DNA of 64,000 bases, from assembly GCF_034190915.1 (NCBI RefSeq), contig NW_026947698.1:62001-126000 (forward strand). Direction: 5' to 3'. Below the pieces are notes generated by a model. That model searched no databases, was not told where the DNA came from, and saw only the letters and a program-made list of their open reading frames with translations. A program made the translations under genes and the position numbers. Source of the DNA: Cavia porcellus. Lineage: Eukaryota; Chordata; Mammalia; Rodentia; Caviidae. This document shows, in pieces, positions 12,634-27,686 of the stretch (within the stretch, counting starts at the first letter, position 1; every line of letters starts with the position of its first letter).

Positions 12634-13323
12634 GTGAATGTAATGTAACACACACCCATACAATGCGCACCACCCCGTGATGTTTTTCTCACTCCTACTA
12701 GTGAATGTAATGTAACACACACCCATACAATGCGCACCACCCCGTGGTGTTTTTCTCCCTCCTACTAGTGAATGTAATGTAACACACACCCATACAATGC
12801 GCACCACCCCGTGATGTTTTTCTCACTCCTACTAGTGAATCTAATGTAACACACACCCATACAATGCGCACCACCCCGTGATGTTTTTCTCACTCTTACT
12901 AGTGAATGTAATGTAACACACACCCATACAATGCGCACCACCCCGTGATGTTTTTCTCACTGCTACTAGTGAATCTAATGTAACACACACCCATACAATG
13001 CGCACCACCCCGTGATGTTTTTCTCACTCCTACTAGTGAATCTAATGTAACACACACCCATACAATGCGCACCACCCCGTGATGTTTTTCTCACTCCTAC
13101 TAGTGAATGTAATGTAACACACAACCATACAATGCGCACCACCCCGTGATGTTTTTCTCACTCCTACTAGTGAATGTAATGTAACACACACCCATACAAT
13201 GCGCACCACCCCGTGATGTTTTTCTCACTCCTACTAGTGAATGTAATGTAACACACACCCATACAATGCGCACCACCCCATGGTGTTTTTCTCACTCCTA
13301 CTAGTGAATGTAATGTAACACAC
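12634..13323 (+). repeat. Delta tail leading into the 4,071-bp duplication
   Basis: This stretch matches about 2,220-2,910 at an offset of 10,414, including TTCTCCCTCC near 12,755. Differences include u20 C units at 12,840 and 12,975, where the first copy has u20 G. It belongs to a larger displaced copy of about 1,570-5,895 at 12,000-16,309. Confidence 0.75.
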
Positions 13324-16300
13324 ACCCATACAATGCGCACCACCCCGTGGTGTTTTTCTCACTCCTACTAGTGAATCTAATGTAACACACACCCATACAA
13401 TGTGCACCACCACGTGATGTTTTTCTCACTCCTACTAGTGAATGTAATGTAACACACACCCATACAATGCGCACCACCCCGTGATGTTTTTCTCACTCCT
13501 ACTAGTGAATCTAATGTAACACACACCCATACAATGCGCACCACCCCGTGATGTTTTTCTCACTCTTACTAGTGAATGTAATGTAACACACACCCATACA
13601 ATGCGCACCACCCCGTGATGTTTTTCTCACTGCTACTAGTGAATGTAATGTAACACACACCCATACAATGCGCACCACCCCGTGATGTTTTTCTCACTCC
13701 TACTAGTGAATGTAATGTAACACACACCCATACAATGCGCACCACCCCGTGATGTTTTTCTCACTCCTACTAGTGAATGTAATGTAACACACACCCATAC
13801 AATGCGCACCACCCCGTGATGTTTTTCTCACTCCTACTAGTGAATGTAATGTAACACACACCCATACAATGCGCACCACCCCGTGATGTTTTTCTCACTG
13901 CTACTAGTGAATCTAATGTAACACACCCATACAATGCGCACCACCCCGTGATGTTTTTCTCACTCCTACTAGGGAATGTAATGTAACACACACCCATACA
14001 ATGAGCACCACCCCGTGATGTTTTTCTCACCCCTACTAGTGAATGTAATGTAACACACACCCATACAATGCGCACCACCCCGTGATGTTTTTCTCACTCC
14101 TACTAGTGAATGTAATGTAACACACACCCATACAATGCGCACCACCCCGTGATGATTTCTCACTCCTACTAGTGAATGTAATGTAACACACAGCCATACA
14201 ATGCGCACCACATCGTGATGTTTTTCTCACTCCTACCAGTGAATGTAATGTAACACACACCCATACAATGCGCACCACCCCGTGATGATTTTCTCACTCC
14301 TACTATTGAATCTAATGTAACAAACACCCATACAATGCGCACCACCCCGTGATGTTTTTCTCACTCCTACTAGTGAATGTAATGTAACACACACCCATAC
14401 AATGCGCACCACCCCGTGATGTTTTTCTCACTCCTACTAGTGCATGTAATGTAACACACACCCATACAATGCGCACCACCCCGTGATGTTTTTCTCACTC
14501 CTACTAGTGAATGTAATGTAACACACACCCATACAATGCGCACCACCCCGTGATGATTTCTCACTCCTACTAGTGAATGTAATGTAACACACACCCATAC
14601 AATGCGCATCACCCCGTGATGTTTTTCTCACTCCTACTAGTGAATGTAATGTAACACACACCCATACAATGCGCACAACCCCCTGATGTTTTTCTCACTC
14701 CTACTAGTGAATGTAATGTACCACACACCCATAAAATGCGCACCACCCCGTGGTGTTTTTCTCACTCCTACTAGTGAATGTAATGTAACACACACCCATA
14801 CAATGCGCACCACCCCGTGGTGTTTTTCTCACTCGTACTAGTGAATCTAATGTAACACAGACCCATACAATGCGCACCACCACGTGATGTTTTTCTCACT
14901 CCTACTAGTGAATGTAATGTAACACACACCCATACAATGCGCACCACCCCGTGATGTTTTTCTCACTCCTACTAGTGAATCTAATGTAACACACACCCAT
15001 ACAATGCGCACCACCCCGTGATGTTTTTCTCACTCCTACTAGTGAATGTAATGTAACAAACACCCATACAATGCGCACCTCCCCGTGATGTTTTTCTCAC
15101 TCCTACTAGTGAATCTAATGTAACACACACACATACAATGCGCACCACCCCGTGATGTTTTTCTCACTGCTACTAGTGAATGTAATGTAACACACCCATA
15201 CAATGCGCAACACCCCGTGATGTTTTTCTCACTCCTACTAGTGAATGTAATGTAACACACACCCATACAATGCGCACCACCCCGTGATGTTTTTCTCACT
15301 CCTACTAATGGATGTAATGTAACACACACCCATACAATGCGCACCACCCTGTGATGTTTTTCTCACTGCTACAAGTGAATGTAATGTAACACACACCCAT
15401 TCAATGCGCACCACCCCGTGATGTTTTTCTCACTGCTACTAGTGAATGTAATGTAACACACCCATACAATGCGCACCACCCCGTGATGTTTTTCTCACTC
15501 CGACTAGTGAATGTAATGTAACACACACCCATACAATGCGCACCATCCCGTGATGTTTTTCTCAATCCTACTAGTGAATGTAATGTAACACACACCCATA
15601 CAATGCGCACCACCCCGTGATGTTTTTCTCACTCCTACTAGTGAATGTAATGTAACACACACCCATACAATGCGCACCACCCCGTGATGTTTTTCTCACT
15701 CCTACTAGTGAATCTAATGTAACACACACCCATACAATGCGCACCACCCCGTGATGTTTTTCTCACTGCTACTAGTGAATGTAATGTAACACACCCATAC
15801 AATGCGCACCAAACCGTGATGTTTTTCTCACTCCTACTAGTGAATCTAATGTAACACACACGCATACAATGCGCACCACCCCGTGATGTTTTTCTCACTC
15901 CTACTAGTGAATGTAATGTAACACACACCCATACAATGCGCACCACCCCCTGATGTTTTTCTCATTCCTACTAGTGAATGTAATGTAACACACACCCATA
16001 CCATGCGCACGACCCCGTGATGATTTTCTCACTCCTACTAGTGAATCTAATGTAACAAACACCCATACCATGCGCACCACCCCGTGATGTTTTTCTCACT
16101 CCTACTAGTGAATGTAATGTAACACACACCCATACAATGCGCACAACCCCGTGATGTTTTTCTCACTCCTACTAGTGAATGTAATGTAACACACACCCAT
16201 ACAATGCGCACCACCCCGTGGTGTTTTTCTCACTCCTACTAGTGAATGTAATGTAACACACACCCATACAATGCGCACCACCCCGTGGTGTTTTTCTCAC

Positions 16301-17394
16301 TCGTACTAGTGAATCTAATGTAACACAGACCCATACAATGCGCACCACCACGTGATGTTTTTCTCACTCCTACTAGTGAATGTAATGTAACACACACCCA
16401 TACAATGCGCACCACCCCGTGATGTTTTTCTCACTCCTACTAGTGAATCTAATGTAACACACACCCATACAATGCGCACCACCCCGTGATGTTTTTCTCA
16501 CTCCTACTAGTGAATGAAATGTAACACACACCCATACAATGGGCACCACCCCGTGATGTTTTTCTCACTCCTACTAGTGAATCTAATGTAACACACACAC
16601 ATACAATGCGCACCACCCCGTGATGTTTTTCTCACTGCTACTAGTGAATGTAATGTAACACACCCATACAATGCGCACCACCCCGTGATGTTTTTCTCAC
16701 TCCTACTAGTGAATGTAATGTAACACACACCCATACAATGCGCACCACCCCGTGATGTTTTTCTCACTCCTATTAGTGGATGTAATGTAACACACACCCA
16801 TACAATGCGCACCACCCCGTGATGTTTTTCTCACTGCTACAAGTGAATGTAATGTAACACACACCCATTCAATGCGCACCACCCCGTGATGTTTTTCTCA
16901 CTGCTACTAGTGAATGTAATGTAACACACCCAAACAATGCGCACCACCCCGTGGTGTTTTTCTCACTCCTACTAGTGAATGTAATGTAACACACACCCAT
17001 ACAATGCGCACCACCCCGTGATGTTTTTCTCACTCCTACTAGTGAATGTAATGTAACACACACCCATACAATGCGCACCACCCCGTGATGTTTTTCTCAC
17101 TCCTACTAGTGAATGTAATGTAACACACACCCATACAATGCGCACCACCCCGTGATGTTTTTCTCACTCCTACTAGTGAATCTAATGTAACACACACACA
17201 TACAATGCGCACCACCCCGTGATGTTTTTCTCACTGCTACTAGTGAATGTAATGTAACACACCCATACAATGCGCACCACCCCGTGATGTGTTTCTCACT
17301 CCTACTAGTGAATGTAATGTAACAAACACCCATACAATGCGCACCACCCCGTGATGTTTTTCTCACTCCTACTAGTGAATGTAATGTAACACAC
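13324..17394 (+). repeat. 4,071-bp tandem block, copy 1 (alpha-beta-gamma)
   Basis: The order is a delta end with TGTGCACC, alpha from 13,757, beta from about 14,676 and gamma to about 17,394. All markers recur 4,071 bases later. The only difference I noticed is CCATAAAATG near 14,732, where copy 2 has CCATACAATG. Markers private to the pair include CTACTAGGGAATG (near 13,969 and 18,040), GTACCACAC (near 14,719 and 18,790), GCGCAACACC (near 15,207 and 19,278) and CCAAACAATG (near 16,930 and 21,001). Confidence 0.9.
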
Positions 17395-20300
17395 ACCCAT
17401 ACAATGCGCACCACCCCGTGGTGTTTTTCTCACTCCTACTAGTGAATCTAATGTAACACACACCCATACAATGTGCACCACCACGTGATGTTTTTCTCAC
17501 TCCTACTAGTGAATGTAATGTAACACACACCCATACAATGCGCACCACCCCGTGATGTTTTTCTCACTCCTACTAGTGAATCTAATGTAACACACACCCA
17601 TACAATGCGCACCACCCCGTGATGTTTTTCTCACTCTTACTAGTGAATGTAATGTAACACACACCCATACAATGCGCACCACCCCGTGATGTTTTTCTCA
17701 CTGCTACTAGTGAATGTAATGTAACACACACCCATACAATGCGCACCACCCCGTGATGTTTTTCTCACTCCTACTAGTGAATGTAATGTAACACACACCC
17801 ATACAATGCGCACCACCCCGTGATGTTTTTCTCACTCCTACTAGTGAATGTAATGTAACACACACCCATACAATGCGCACCACCCCGTGATGTTTTTCTC
17901 ACTCCTACTAGTGAATGTAATGTAACACACACCCATACAATGCGCACCACCCCGTGATGTTTTTCTCACTGCTACTAGTGAATCTAATGTAACACACCCA
18001 TACAATGCGCACCACCCCGTGATGTTTTTCTCACTCCTACTAGGGAATGTAATGTAACACACACCCATACAATGAGCACCACCCCGTGATGTTTTTCTCA
18101 CCCCTACTAGTGAATGTAATGTAACACACACCCATACAATGCGCACCACCCCGTGATGTTTTTCTCACTCCTACTAGTGAATGTAATGTAACACACACCC
18201 ATACAATGCGCACCACCCCGTGATGATTTCTCACTCCTACTAGTGAATGTAATGTAACACACAGCCATACAATGCGCACCACATCGTGATGTTTTTCTCA
18301 CTCCTACCAGTGAATGTAATGTAACACACACCCATACAATGCGCACCACCCCGTGATGATTTTCTCACTCCTACTATTGAATCTAATGTAACAAACACCC
18401 ATACAATGCGCACCACCCCGTGATGTTTTTCTCACTCCTACTAGTGAATGTAATGTAACACACACCCATACAATGCGCACCACCCCGTGATGTTTTTCTC
18501 ACTCCTACTAGTGCATGTAATGTAACACACACCCATACAATGCGCACCACCCCGTGATGTTTTTCTCACTCCTACTAGTGAATGTAATGTAACACACACC
18601 CATACAATGCGCACCACCCCGTGATGATTTCTCACTCCTACTAGTGAATGTAATGTAACACACACCCATACAATGCGCATCACCCCGTGATGTTTTTCTC
18701 ACTCCTACTAGTGAATGTAATGTAACACACACCCATACAATGCGCACAACCCCCTGATGTTTTTCTCACTCCTACTAGTGAATGTAATGTACCACACACC
18801 CATACAATGCGCACCACCCCGTGGTGTTTTTCTCACTCCTACTAGTGAATGTAATGTAACACACACCCATACAATGCGCACCACCCCGTGGTGTTTTTCT
18901 CACTCGTACTAGTGAATCTAATGTAACACAGACCCATACAATGCGCACCACCACGTGATGTTTTTCTCACTCCTACTAGTGAATGTAATGTAACACACAC
19001 CCATACAATGCGCACCACCCCGTGATGTTTTTCTCACTCCTACTAGTGAATCTAATGTAACACACACCCATACAATGCGCACCACCCCGTGATGTTTTTC
19101 TCACTCCTACTAGTGAATGTAATGTAACAAACACCCATACAATGCGCACCTCCCCGTGATGTTTTTCTCACTCCTACTAGTGAATCTAATGTAACACACA
19201 CACATACAATGCGCACCACCCCGTGATGTTTTTCTCACTGCTACTAGTGAATGTAATGTAACACACCCATACAATGCGCAACACCCCGTGATGTTTTTCT
19301 CACTCCTACTAGTGAATGTAATGTAACACACACCCATACAATGCGCACCACCCCGTGATGTTTTTCTCACTCCTACTAATGGATGTAATGTAACACACAC
19401 CCATACAATGCGCACCACCCTGTGATGTTTTTCTCACTGCTACAAGTGAATGTAATGTAACACACACCCATTCAATGCGCACCACCCCGTGATGTTTTTC
19501 TCACTGCTACTAGTGAATGTAATGTAACACACCCATACAATGCGCACCACCCCGTGATGTTTTTCTCACTCCGACTAGTGAATGTAATGTAACACACACC
19601 CATACAATGCGCACCATCCCGTGATGTTTTTCTCAATCCTACTAGTGAATGTAATGTAACACACACCCATACAATGCGCACCACCCCGTGATGTTTTTCT
19701 CACTCCTACTAGTGAATGTAATGTAACACACACCCATACAATGCGCACCACCCCGTGATGTTTTTCTCACTCCTACTAGTGAATCTAATGTAACACACAC
19801 CCATACAATGCGCACCACCCCGTGATGTTTTTCTCACTGCTACTAGTGAATGTAATGTAACACACCCATACAATGCGCACCAAACCGTGATGTTTTTCTC
19901 ACTCCTACTAGTGAATCTAATGTAACACACACGCATACAATGCGCACCACCCCGTGATGTTTTTCTCACTCCTACTAGTGAATGTAATGTAACACACACC
20001 CATACAATGCGCACCACCCCCTGATGTTTTTCTCATTCCTACTAGTGAATGTAATGTAACACACACCCATACCATGCGCACGACCCCGTGATGATTTTCT
20101 CACTCCTACTAGTGAATCTAATGTAACAAACACCCATACCATGCGCACCACCCCGTGATGTTTTTCTCACTCCTACTAGTGAATGTAATGTAACACACAC
20201 CCATACAATGCGCACAACCCCGTGATGTTTTTCTCACTCCTACTAGTGAATGTAATGTAACACACACCCATACAATGCGCACCACCCCGTGGTGTTTTTC

Positions 20301-21465
20301 TCACTCCTACTAGTGAATGTAATGTAACACACACCCATACAATGCGCACCACCCCGTGGTGTTTTTCTCACTCGTACTAGTGAATCTAATGTAACACAGA
20401 CCCATACAATGCGCACCACCACGTGATGTTTTTCTCACTCCTACTAGTGAATGTAATGTAACACACACCCATACAATGCGCACCACCCCGTGATGTTTTT
20501 CTCACTCCTACTAGTGAATCTAATGTAACACACACCCATACAATGCGCACCACCCCGTGATGTTTTTCTCACTCCTACTAGTGAATGAAATGTAACACAC
20601 ACCCATACAATGGGCACCACCCCGTGATGTTTTTCTCACTCCTACTAGTGAATCTAATGTAACACACACACATACAATGCGCACCACCCCGTGATGTTTT
20701 TCTCACTGCTACTAGTGAATGTAATGTAACACACCCATACAATGCGCACCACCCCGTGATGTTTTTCTCACTCCTACTAGTGAATGTAATGTAACACACA
20801 CCCATACAATGCGCACCACCCCGTGATGTTTTTCTCACTCCTATTAGTGGATGTAATGTAACACACACCCATACAATGCGCACCACCCCGTGATGTTTTT
20901 CTCACTGCTACAAGTGAATGTAATGTAACACACACCCATTCAATGCGCACCACCCCGTGATGTTTTTCTCACTGCTACTAGTGAATGTAATGTAACACAC
21001 CCAAACAATGCGCACCACCCCGTGGTGTTTTTCTCACTCCTACTAGTGAATGTAATGTAACACACACCCATACAATGCGCACCACCCCGTGATGTTTTTC
21101 TCACTCCTACTAGTGAATGTAATGTAACACACACCCATACAATGCGCACCACCCCGTGATGTTTTTCTCACTCCTACTAGTGAATGTAATGTAACACACA
21201 CCCATACAATGCGCACCACCCCGTGATGTTTTTCTCACTCCTACTAGTGAATCTAATGTAACACACACACATACAATGCGCACCACCCCGTGATGTTTTT
21301 CTCACTGCTACTAGTGAATGTAATGTAACACACCCATACAATGCGCACCACCCCGTGATGTGTTTCTCACTCCTACTAGTGAATGTAATGTAACAAACAC
21401 CCATACAATGCGCACCACCCCGTGATGTTTTTCTCACTCCTACTAGTGAATGTAATGTAACACAC
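17395..21465 (+). repeat. 4,071-bp tandem block, copy 2
   Basis: This is the adjacent duplicate of 13,324-17,394. At the junction, copy 1 runs into GTGGTG and delta-like monomers. At 21,465 copy 2 instead runs into a CACACACGCATAC unit and a further beta block. The switch fixes the length at 4,071 within about one monomer. Confidence 0.9.
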
Positions 21466-24400
21466 ACGCATACAATGCGCACCACCCCGTGATGTTTTTC
21501 TCACTCCTACTAGTGAATGTAATGTAACACACACCCATACAATGCGCACAACCCCCTGATGTTTTTCTCACTCCTACTAGTGAATGTAATGTAACACACA
21601 CCCATACAATGCGCACCACCCCGTGGTGTTTTTCTCACTCCTACTAGTGAATGTAATGTAACACACACCCATACAATGCGCACCACCCCGTGGTGTTTTT
21701 CTCACTCGTACTAGTGAATCTAATGTAACACAGACCCATACAATGCGCACCACCACGTGATGTTTTTCTCACTCCTACTAGTGAATGTAATGTAACACAC
21801 ACCCATACAATGCGCACCACCCCGTGATGTTTTTCTCACTCCTACTAGTGAATCTAATGTAACACACACCCATACAATGCGCACCACCCCGTGATGTTTT
21901 TCTCACTCCTACTAGTGAATGTAATGTAACACACACCCATACAATGCGCACCACCCCGTGATGTTTTTCTCACTCCTACTAGTGAATCTAATGTAACACA
22001 CACACATACAATGCGCACCACCCCGTGATGTTTTTCTCACTGCTACTAGTGAATGTAATGTAACACACCCATACAATGCGCACCACCCCGTGATGTTTTT
22101 CTCACTCCTACTAGTGAATGTAATGTAACACACACCCATACAATGCGCACCACCCCGTGATGTTTTTCTCACTCCTACTAATGGATGTAATGTAACACAC
22201 ACCCATACAATGCGCACCACCCTGTGATGTTTTTCTCACTGCTACAAGTGAATGTAATGTAACACACACCCATTCAATGCGCACCACCCCGTGATGTTTT
22301 TCTCACTGCTACTAGTGAATGTAATGTAACACACCCATACAATGCGCACCACCCCGTGATGTTTTTCTCACTCCGACTAGTGAATGTAATGTAACACACA
22401 CCCATACAATGCGCACCATCCCGTGATGTTTTTCTCAATCCTACTAGTGAATGTAATGTAACACACACCCATACAATGCGCACCACCCCGTGATGTTTTT
22501 CTCACTCCTACTAGTGAATGTAATGTAACACACACCCATACAATGCGCACCACCCCGTGATGTTTTTCTCACTCCTACTAGTGAATCTAATGTAACACAC
22601 ACCCATACAATGCGCACCACCCCGTGATGTTTTTCTCACTGCTACTAGTGAATGTAATGTAACACACCCATACAATGCGCACCAAACCGTGATGTTTTTC
22701 TCACTCCTACTAGTGAATCTAATGTAACACACACGCATACAATGCGCACCACCCCGTGATGTTTTTCTCACTCCTACTAGTGAATGTAATGTAACACACA
22801 CCCATACAATGCGCACCACCCCCTGATGTTTTTCTCATTCCTACTAGTGAATGTAATGTAACACACACCCATACCATGCGCACGACCCCGTGATGATTTT
22901 CTCACTCCTACTAGTGAATCTAATGTAACAAACACCCATACCATGCGCACCACCCCGTGATGTTTTTCTCACTCCTACTAGTGAATGTAATGTAACACAC
23001 ACCCATACAATGCGCACAACCCCGTGATGTTTTTCTCACTCCTACTAGTGAATGTAATGTAACACACACCCATACAATGCGCACCACCCCGTGGTGTTTT
23101 TCTCACTCCTACTAGTGAATGTAATGTAACACACACCCATACAATGCGCACCACCCCGTGATGTTTTTCTCACTCCTATTAGTGGATGTAATGTAACACA
23201 CACCCATACAATGCGCACCACCCCGTGATGTTTTTCTCACTGCTACAAGTGAATGTAATGTAACACACACCCATTCAATGCGCACCACCCCGTGATGTTT
23301 TTCTCACTGCTACTAGTGAATGTAATGTAACACACCCATACAATGCGCACCACCCCGTGGTGTTTTTCTCACTCCTACTAGTGAATGTAATGTAACACAC
23401 ACCCATACAATGCGCACCACCCCGTGATGTTTTTCTCACTCCTACTAGTGAATGTAATGTAACACACACCCATACAATGCGCACCACCCCGTGATGTTTT
23501 TCTCACTCCTACTAGTGAATGTAATGTAACACACACCCATACAATGCGCACCACCCCGTGATGTTTTTCTCACTCCTACTAGTGAATCTAATGTAACACA
23601 CACACATACAATGCGCACCACCCCGTGATGTTTTTCTCACTGCTACTAGTGAATGTAATGTAACACACCCATACAATGCGCACCACCCCGTGATGTTTTT
23701 CTCACTCCTACTAGTGAATGTAATGTAACACACACCCATACAATGCGCACCACCCCGTGATGTTTTTCTCACTCCTACTAATGGATGTAATGTAACACAC
23801 ACCCATACAATGCGCACCACCCTGTGATGTTTTTCTCACTGCTACAAGTGAATGTAATGTAACACACACCCATTCAATGCGCACCACCCCGTGATGTTTT
23901 TCTCACTGCTACTAGTGAATGTAATGTAACACACCCATACAATGCGCACCACCCCGTGATGTTTTTCTCACTCCGACTAGTGAATGTAATGTAACACACA
24001 CCCATACAATGCGCACCATCCCGTGATGTTTTTCTCAATCCTACTAGTGAATGTAATGTAACACACACCCATACAATGCGCACCACCCCGTGATGTTTTT
24101 CTCACTCCTACTAGTGAATGTAATGTAACACACACCCATAGAATGCGCACCACCCCGTGATGTTTTTCTCACTCCTACTAGTGAATCTAATGTAACACAC
24201 ACCCATACAATGCGCACCACCCCGTGATGTTTTTCTCACTGCTACTAGTGAATGTAATGTAACACACCCATACAATGCGCACCACACCGTGATGTTTTTC
24301 TCACTCCTACTAGTGAATCTAATGTAACACACACGCATACAATGCGCACCACCCCGTGATGTTTTTCTCACTCCTACTAGTGAATGTAATGTAACACACA

Positions 24401-25620
24401 CCCATACAATGCGCACCACCCCCTGATGTTTTTCTCATTCCTACTAGTGAATGTAATGTAACACACACCCATACCATGCGCACGACCCCGTGATGATTTT
24501 CTCACTCCTACTAGTGAATCTAATGTAACAAACACCCATACCATGCGCACCACCCCGTGATGTTTTTCTCACTCCTACTAGTGAATGTAATGTAACACAC
24601 ACCCATACAATGCGCACAACCCCGTGATGTTTTTCTCACTCCTACTAGTGAATGTAATGTAACACACACCCATACAATGCGCACCACCCCGTGGTGTTTT
24701 TCTCACTCCTACTAGTGAATGTAATGTAACACACACCCATACAATGCGCACCACCCCGTGGTGTTTTTCTCACTCGTACTAGTGAATCTAATGTAACACA
24801 GACCCATACAATGCGCACCACCACGTGATGTTTTTCTCACTCCTACTAGTGAATGTAATGTAACACACACCCATACAATGCGCACCACCCTGTGATGTTT
24901 TTCTCACTCCTACTAGTGAATCTAATGTAACACAATCCATACAATGCGCACCACCCCGTGATGTTTTTCTCACTCCTACTAGTGAATGAAATGTAACACA
25001 CACCCATACAATGCGCACCACCCCGTGATGTTTTTCTCACTCCTACTAGTGAATCTAATGTAACACACACACATACAATGCGCACCACCCCGTGATGTTT
25101 TTCTCACTGCTACTAGTGAATGTAATGTAACACACCCATACAATGCGCACCACCCCGTGATGTTTTTCTCACTCCTACTAGTGAATGTAATGTAACACAC
25201 ACCCATACAATGCGCACCACCCCGTGATGTTTTTCTCACTCCTATTAGTGGATGTAATGTAACACACACCCATACAATGCGCACCACCCCGTGATGTTTT
25301 TCTCACTGCTACAAGTGAATGTAATGTAACACACACCCATTCAATGCGCACCACCCCGTGATGTTTTTCTCAGTGCTACTAGTGAATGTAATGTAACACA
25401 CCCATACAATGCGCACCACCCCGTGGTGTTTTTCTCACTCCTACTAGTGAATGTAATGTAACACACACCCATACAATGCGCACCACCCCGTGATGTTTTT
25501 CTCACTCCTACTAGTGAATGTAATGTAACACACACCCATACAATGCGCACCACCCCGTGATGTTTTTCTCACTCCTACTAGTGAATGTAATGTAACACAC
25601 ACCCATACAATGCGCACCAC
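20620..25620 (+). repeat. 5-kb block, copy 1 of a displaced pair (offset 7,067)
   Basis: Gamma, beta, a partial gamma, beta and a further gamma segment recur in the same order at 27,687-32,687. Shared private features include CCAAACAATG (21,001 and 28,068) and CACAATCCATAC (near 24,931 and 31,998). Noticed differences are 24,890 (C against A), 25,373 (G against C) and the unit near 22,013 (GCGC against GCAC at 29,080). The pair is not adjacent: about 2 kb separates the copies. Confidence 0.85.
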
Positions 25621-27686
25621 CCCGTGATGTTTTTCTCAATCCTACTAGTGAATCTAATGTAACACACACCCATACAATGCGCACCACCCCGTGATGTTTT
25701 TCTCACTGCTACTAGTGAATGTAATGTAACACACCCATACAATGCGCACCACCCCGTGATGTTTTTCTCACTCCTACTAGTGAATCTAACGTAACACACA
25801 CCCATACATTGCGCACCACCCCGTGATGTTTTTCTCACTCCTGCTGGTGAATGTAATGTAACACACACCCATACAATGCGCACCACCCCGTGATGTTTTT
25901 CTCACTGCTACAAGTGAATGTAATGTAACACACACCCATTCAATGCGCACAACCCCGTGATGTTTTTCTCACTGCTACTAGTGAATGTAATGTAACACAC
26001 CCATACAATGCGCACCACCCCGTGATGTTTTTCTCACTCCGACTAGTGAATGTAATGTAACACACACCCATACAATGCGCACCACCCCGTGATGTTTTTC
26101 TCACTCCTACTAGTGAATGTAATGTAACACACACCCATACAATGCGCACCACCCCGTGATGTTTTTCTCACTCCTACTAGTGAATGTAATGTAACACACA
26201 CCCATACAATGCGCAACACCACGTGACGTTTTTCTCACTCCTACTAGTGAATCTAATGTAACACACACCCATACAATGCGCACCACCCCGTGATGTTTTT
26301 CTCACTGCTACTAGTGAATGTAATGTAACACACCCATACAATGCGCACCACCCCGTGATGTTTTTCTCACTCCTACTAGTGAATCTAATGTAACACACAC
26401 GCATACAATGCGCACCACCCGGTGATGTTTTTCTCACTCCTACTAGTGAATGTAATGTAACACACACCCATACAATGCGCACCACCCCCTGATGTTTTTC
26501 TCACTCCTACTAGTGAATGTAATGTAACACACACCCATACCATGCGCACGACCCCGTGATGATTTTCTCACTCCTACTAGTGAATCTAATGTAACAAACA
26601 CCCATACCATGCGCACCACCCCGTGATGTTTTTCTCACTCCTACTAGTGAATGTAATGTAACACACACCCATACAATGCGCACAACCCCGTGATGTTTTT
26701 CTCACTCCTACTAGTGAATGTAATGTAACACACACCCATACAATGCGCACCACCCCGTGGTGTTTTTCTCACTCCTACTAGTGAATGTAATGTAACACAC
26801 ACCCATACAATGCGCACCACCCCGTGGTGTTTTTCTCACTCGTACTAGTGAATCTAATGTAACACAGACCCATACAATGCGCAGCACCACGTGATGTTTT
26901 TCTCACTCCTACTAGTGAATGTAATGTAACACACACCCATACAATGCGCACCACCCCGTGATGTTTTTCTCACTCCTACTAGTGAATCTAATGTAACACA
27001 CACCCATACAATGCGCACCACCCCGTGATGTTTTTCTCACTCCTACTAGTGAATGAAATGTAACACACACCCATACAATGCGCACCACCCCGTGATGTTT
27101 TTCTCACTCCTACTAGTGAATCTAATGTAACACACACACATACAATGCGCACCACCCCGTGATGTTTTTCTCACTGCTACTAGTGAATGTAATGTAACAC
27201 ACCCATACAATGCGCACCACCCCGTGATGTTTTTCTCACTCCTACTAGTGAATGTAATGTAACACACACCCATACAATGCGCACCACCCCGTGATGTTTT
27301 TCTCACTCCTATTAGTGGATGTAATGTAACACACACCCATACAATGCGCACCACCCCGTGATGTTTTTCTCACTGCTACAAGTGAATGTAATGTAACACA
27401 CACCCATTCAATGCGCACCACCCCGTGATGTTTTTCTCACTGCTACTAGTGAATGTAATGTAACACACCCATACAATGCGCACCACCCCGTGGTGTTTTT
27501 CTCACTCCTACTAGTGAATGTAATGTAACACACACCCATACAATGCGCACCACCCCGTGATGTTTTTCTCACTCCTACTAGTGAATGTAATGTAACACAC
27601 ACCCATACAATGCGCACCACCCCGTGATGTTTTTCTCACTCCTACTAGTGAATGTAATGTAACACACACCCATACAATGCGCACCA
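25621..27686 (+). repeat. Beta-variant and gamma segment between the 5-kb copies
   Basis: The segment begins with CTCAATCC followed by a u20 C unit (25,635). Further markers are GAATCTAACG with CATACATTGCG, CTCCTGCTGGTG (near 25,848), GCAACACCACGTGACG (near 26,212) and CACCCGGTGATG (near 26,426). The same string restarts at 35,891 (offset 10,267) and, less cleanly, at 40,016. It holds the beta-variant form of the array, in which CACCATCCCG is absent. Confidence 0.8.

Noticed and set aside
21895..24755. Clean 1,600-bp tandem duplication of beta
   Set aside because: Beta markers recur at offset 1,600 here and at 28,979/30,579, but the upstream monomers differ (beta lead-in against gamma tail). 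This is two beta blocks brought together rather than a simple adjacent copy.
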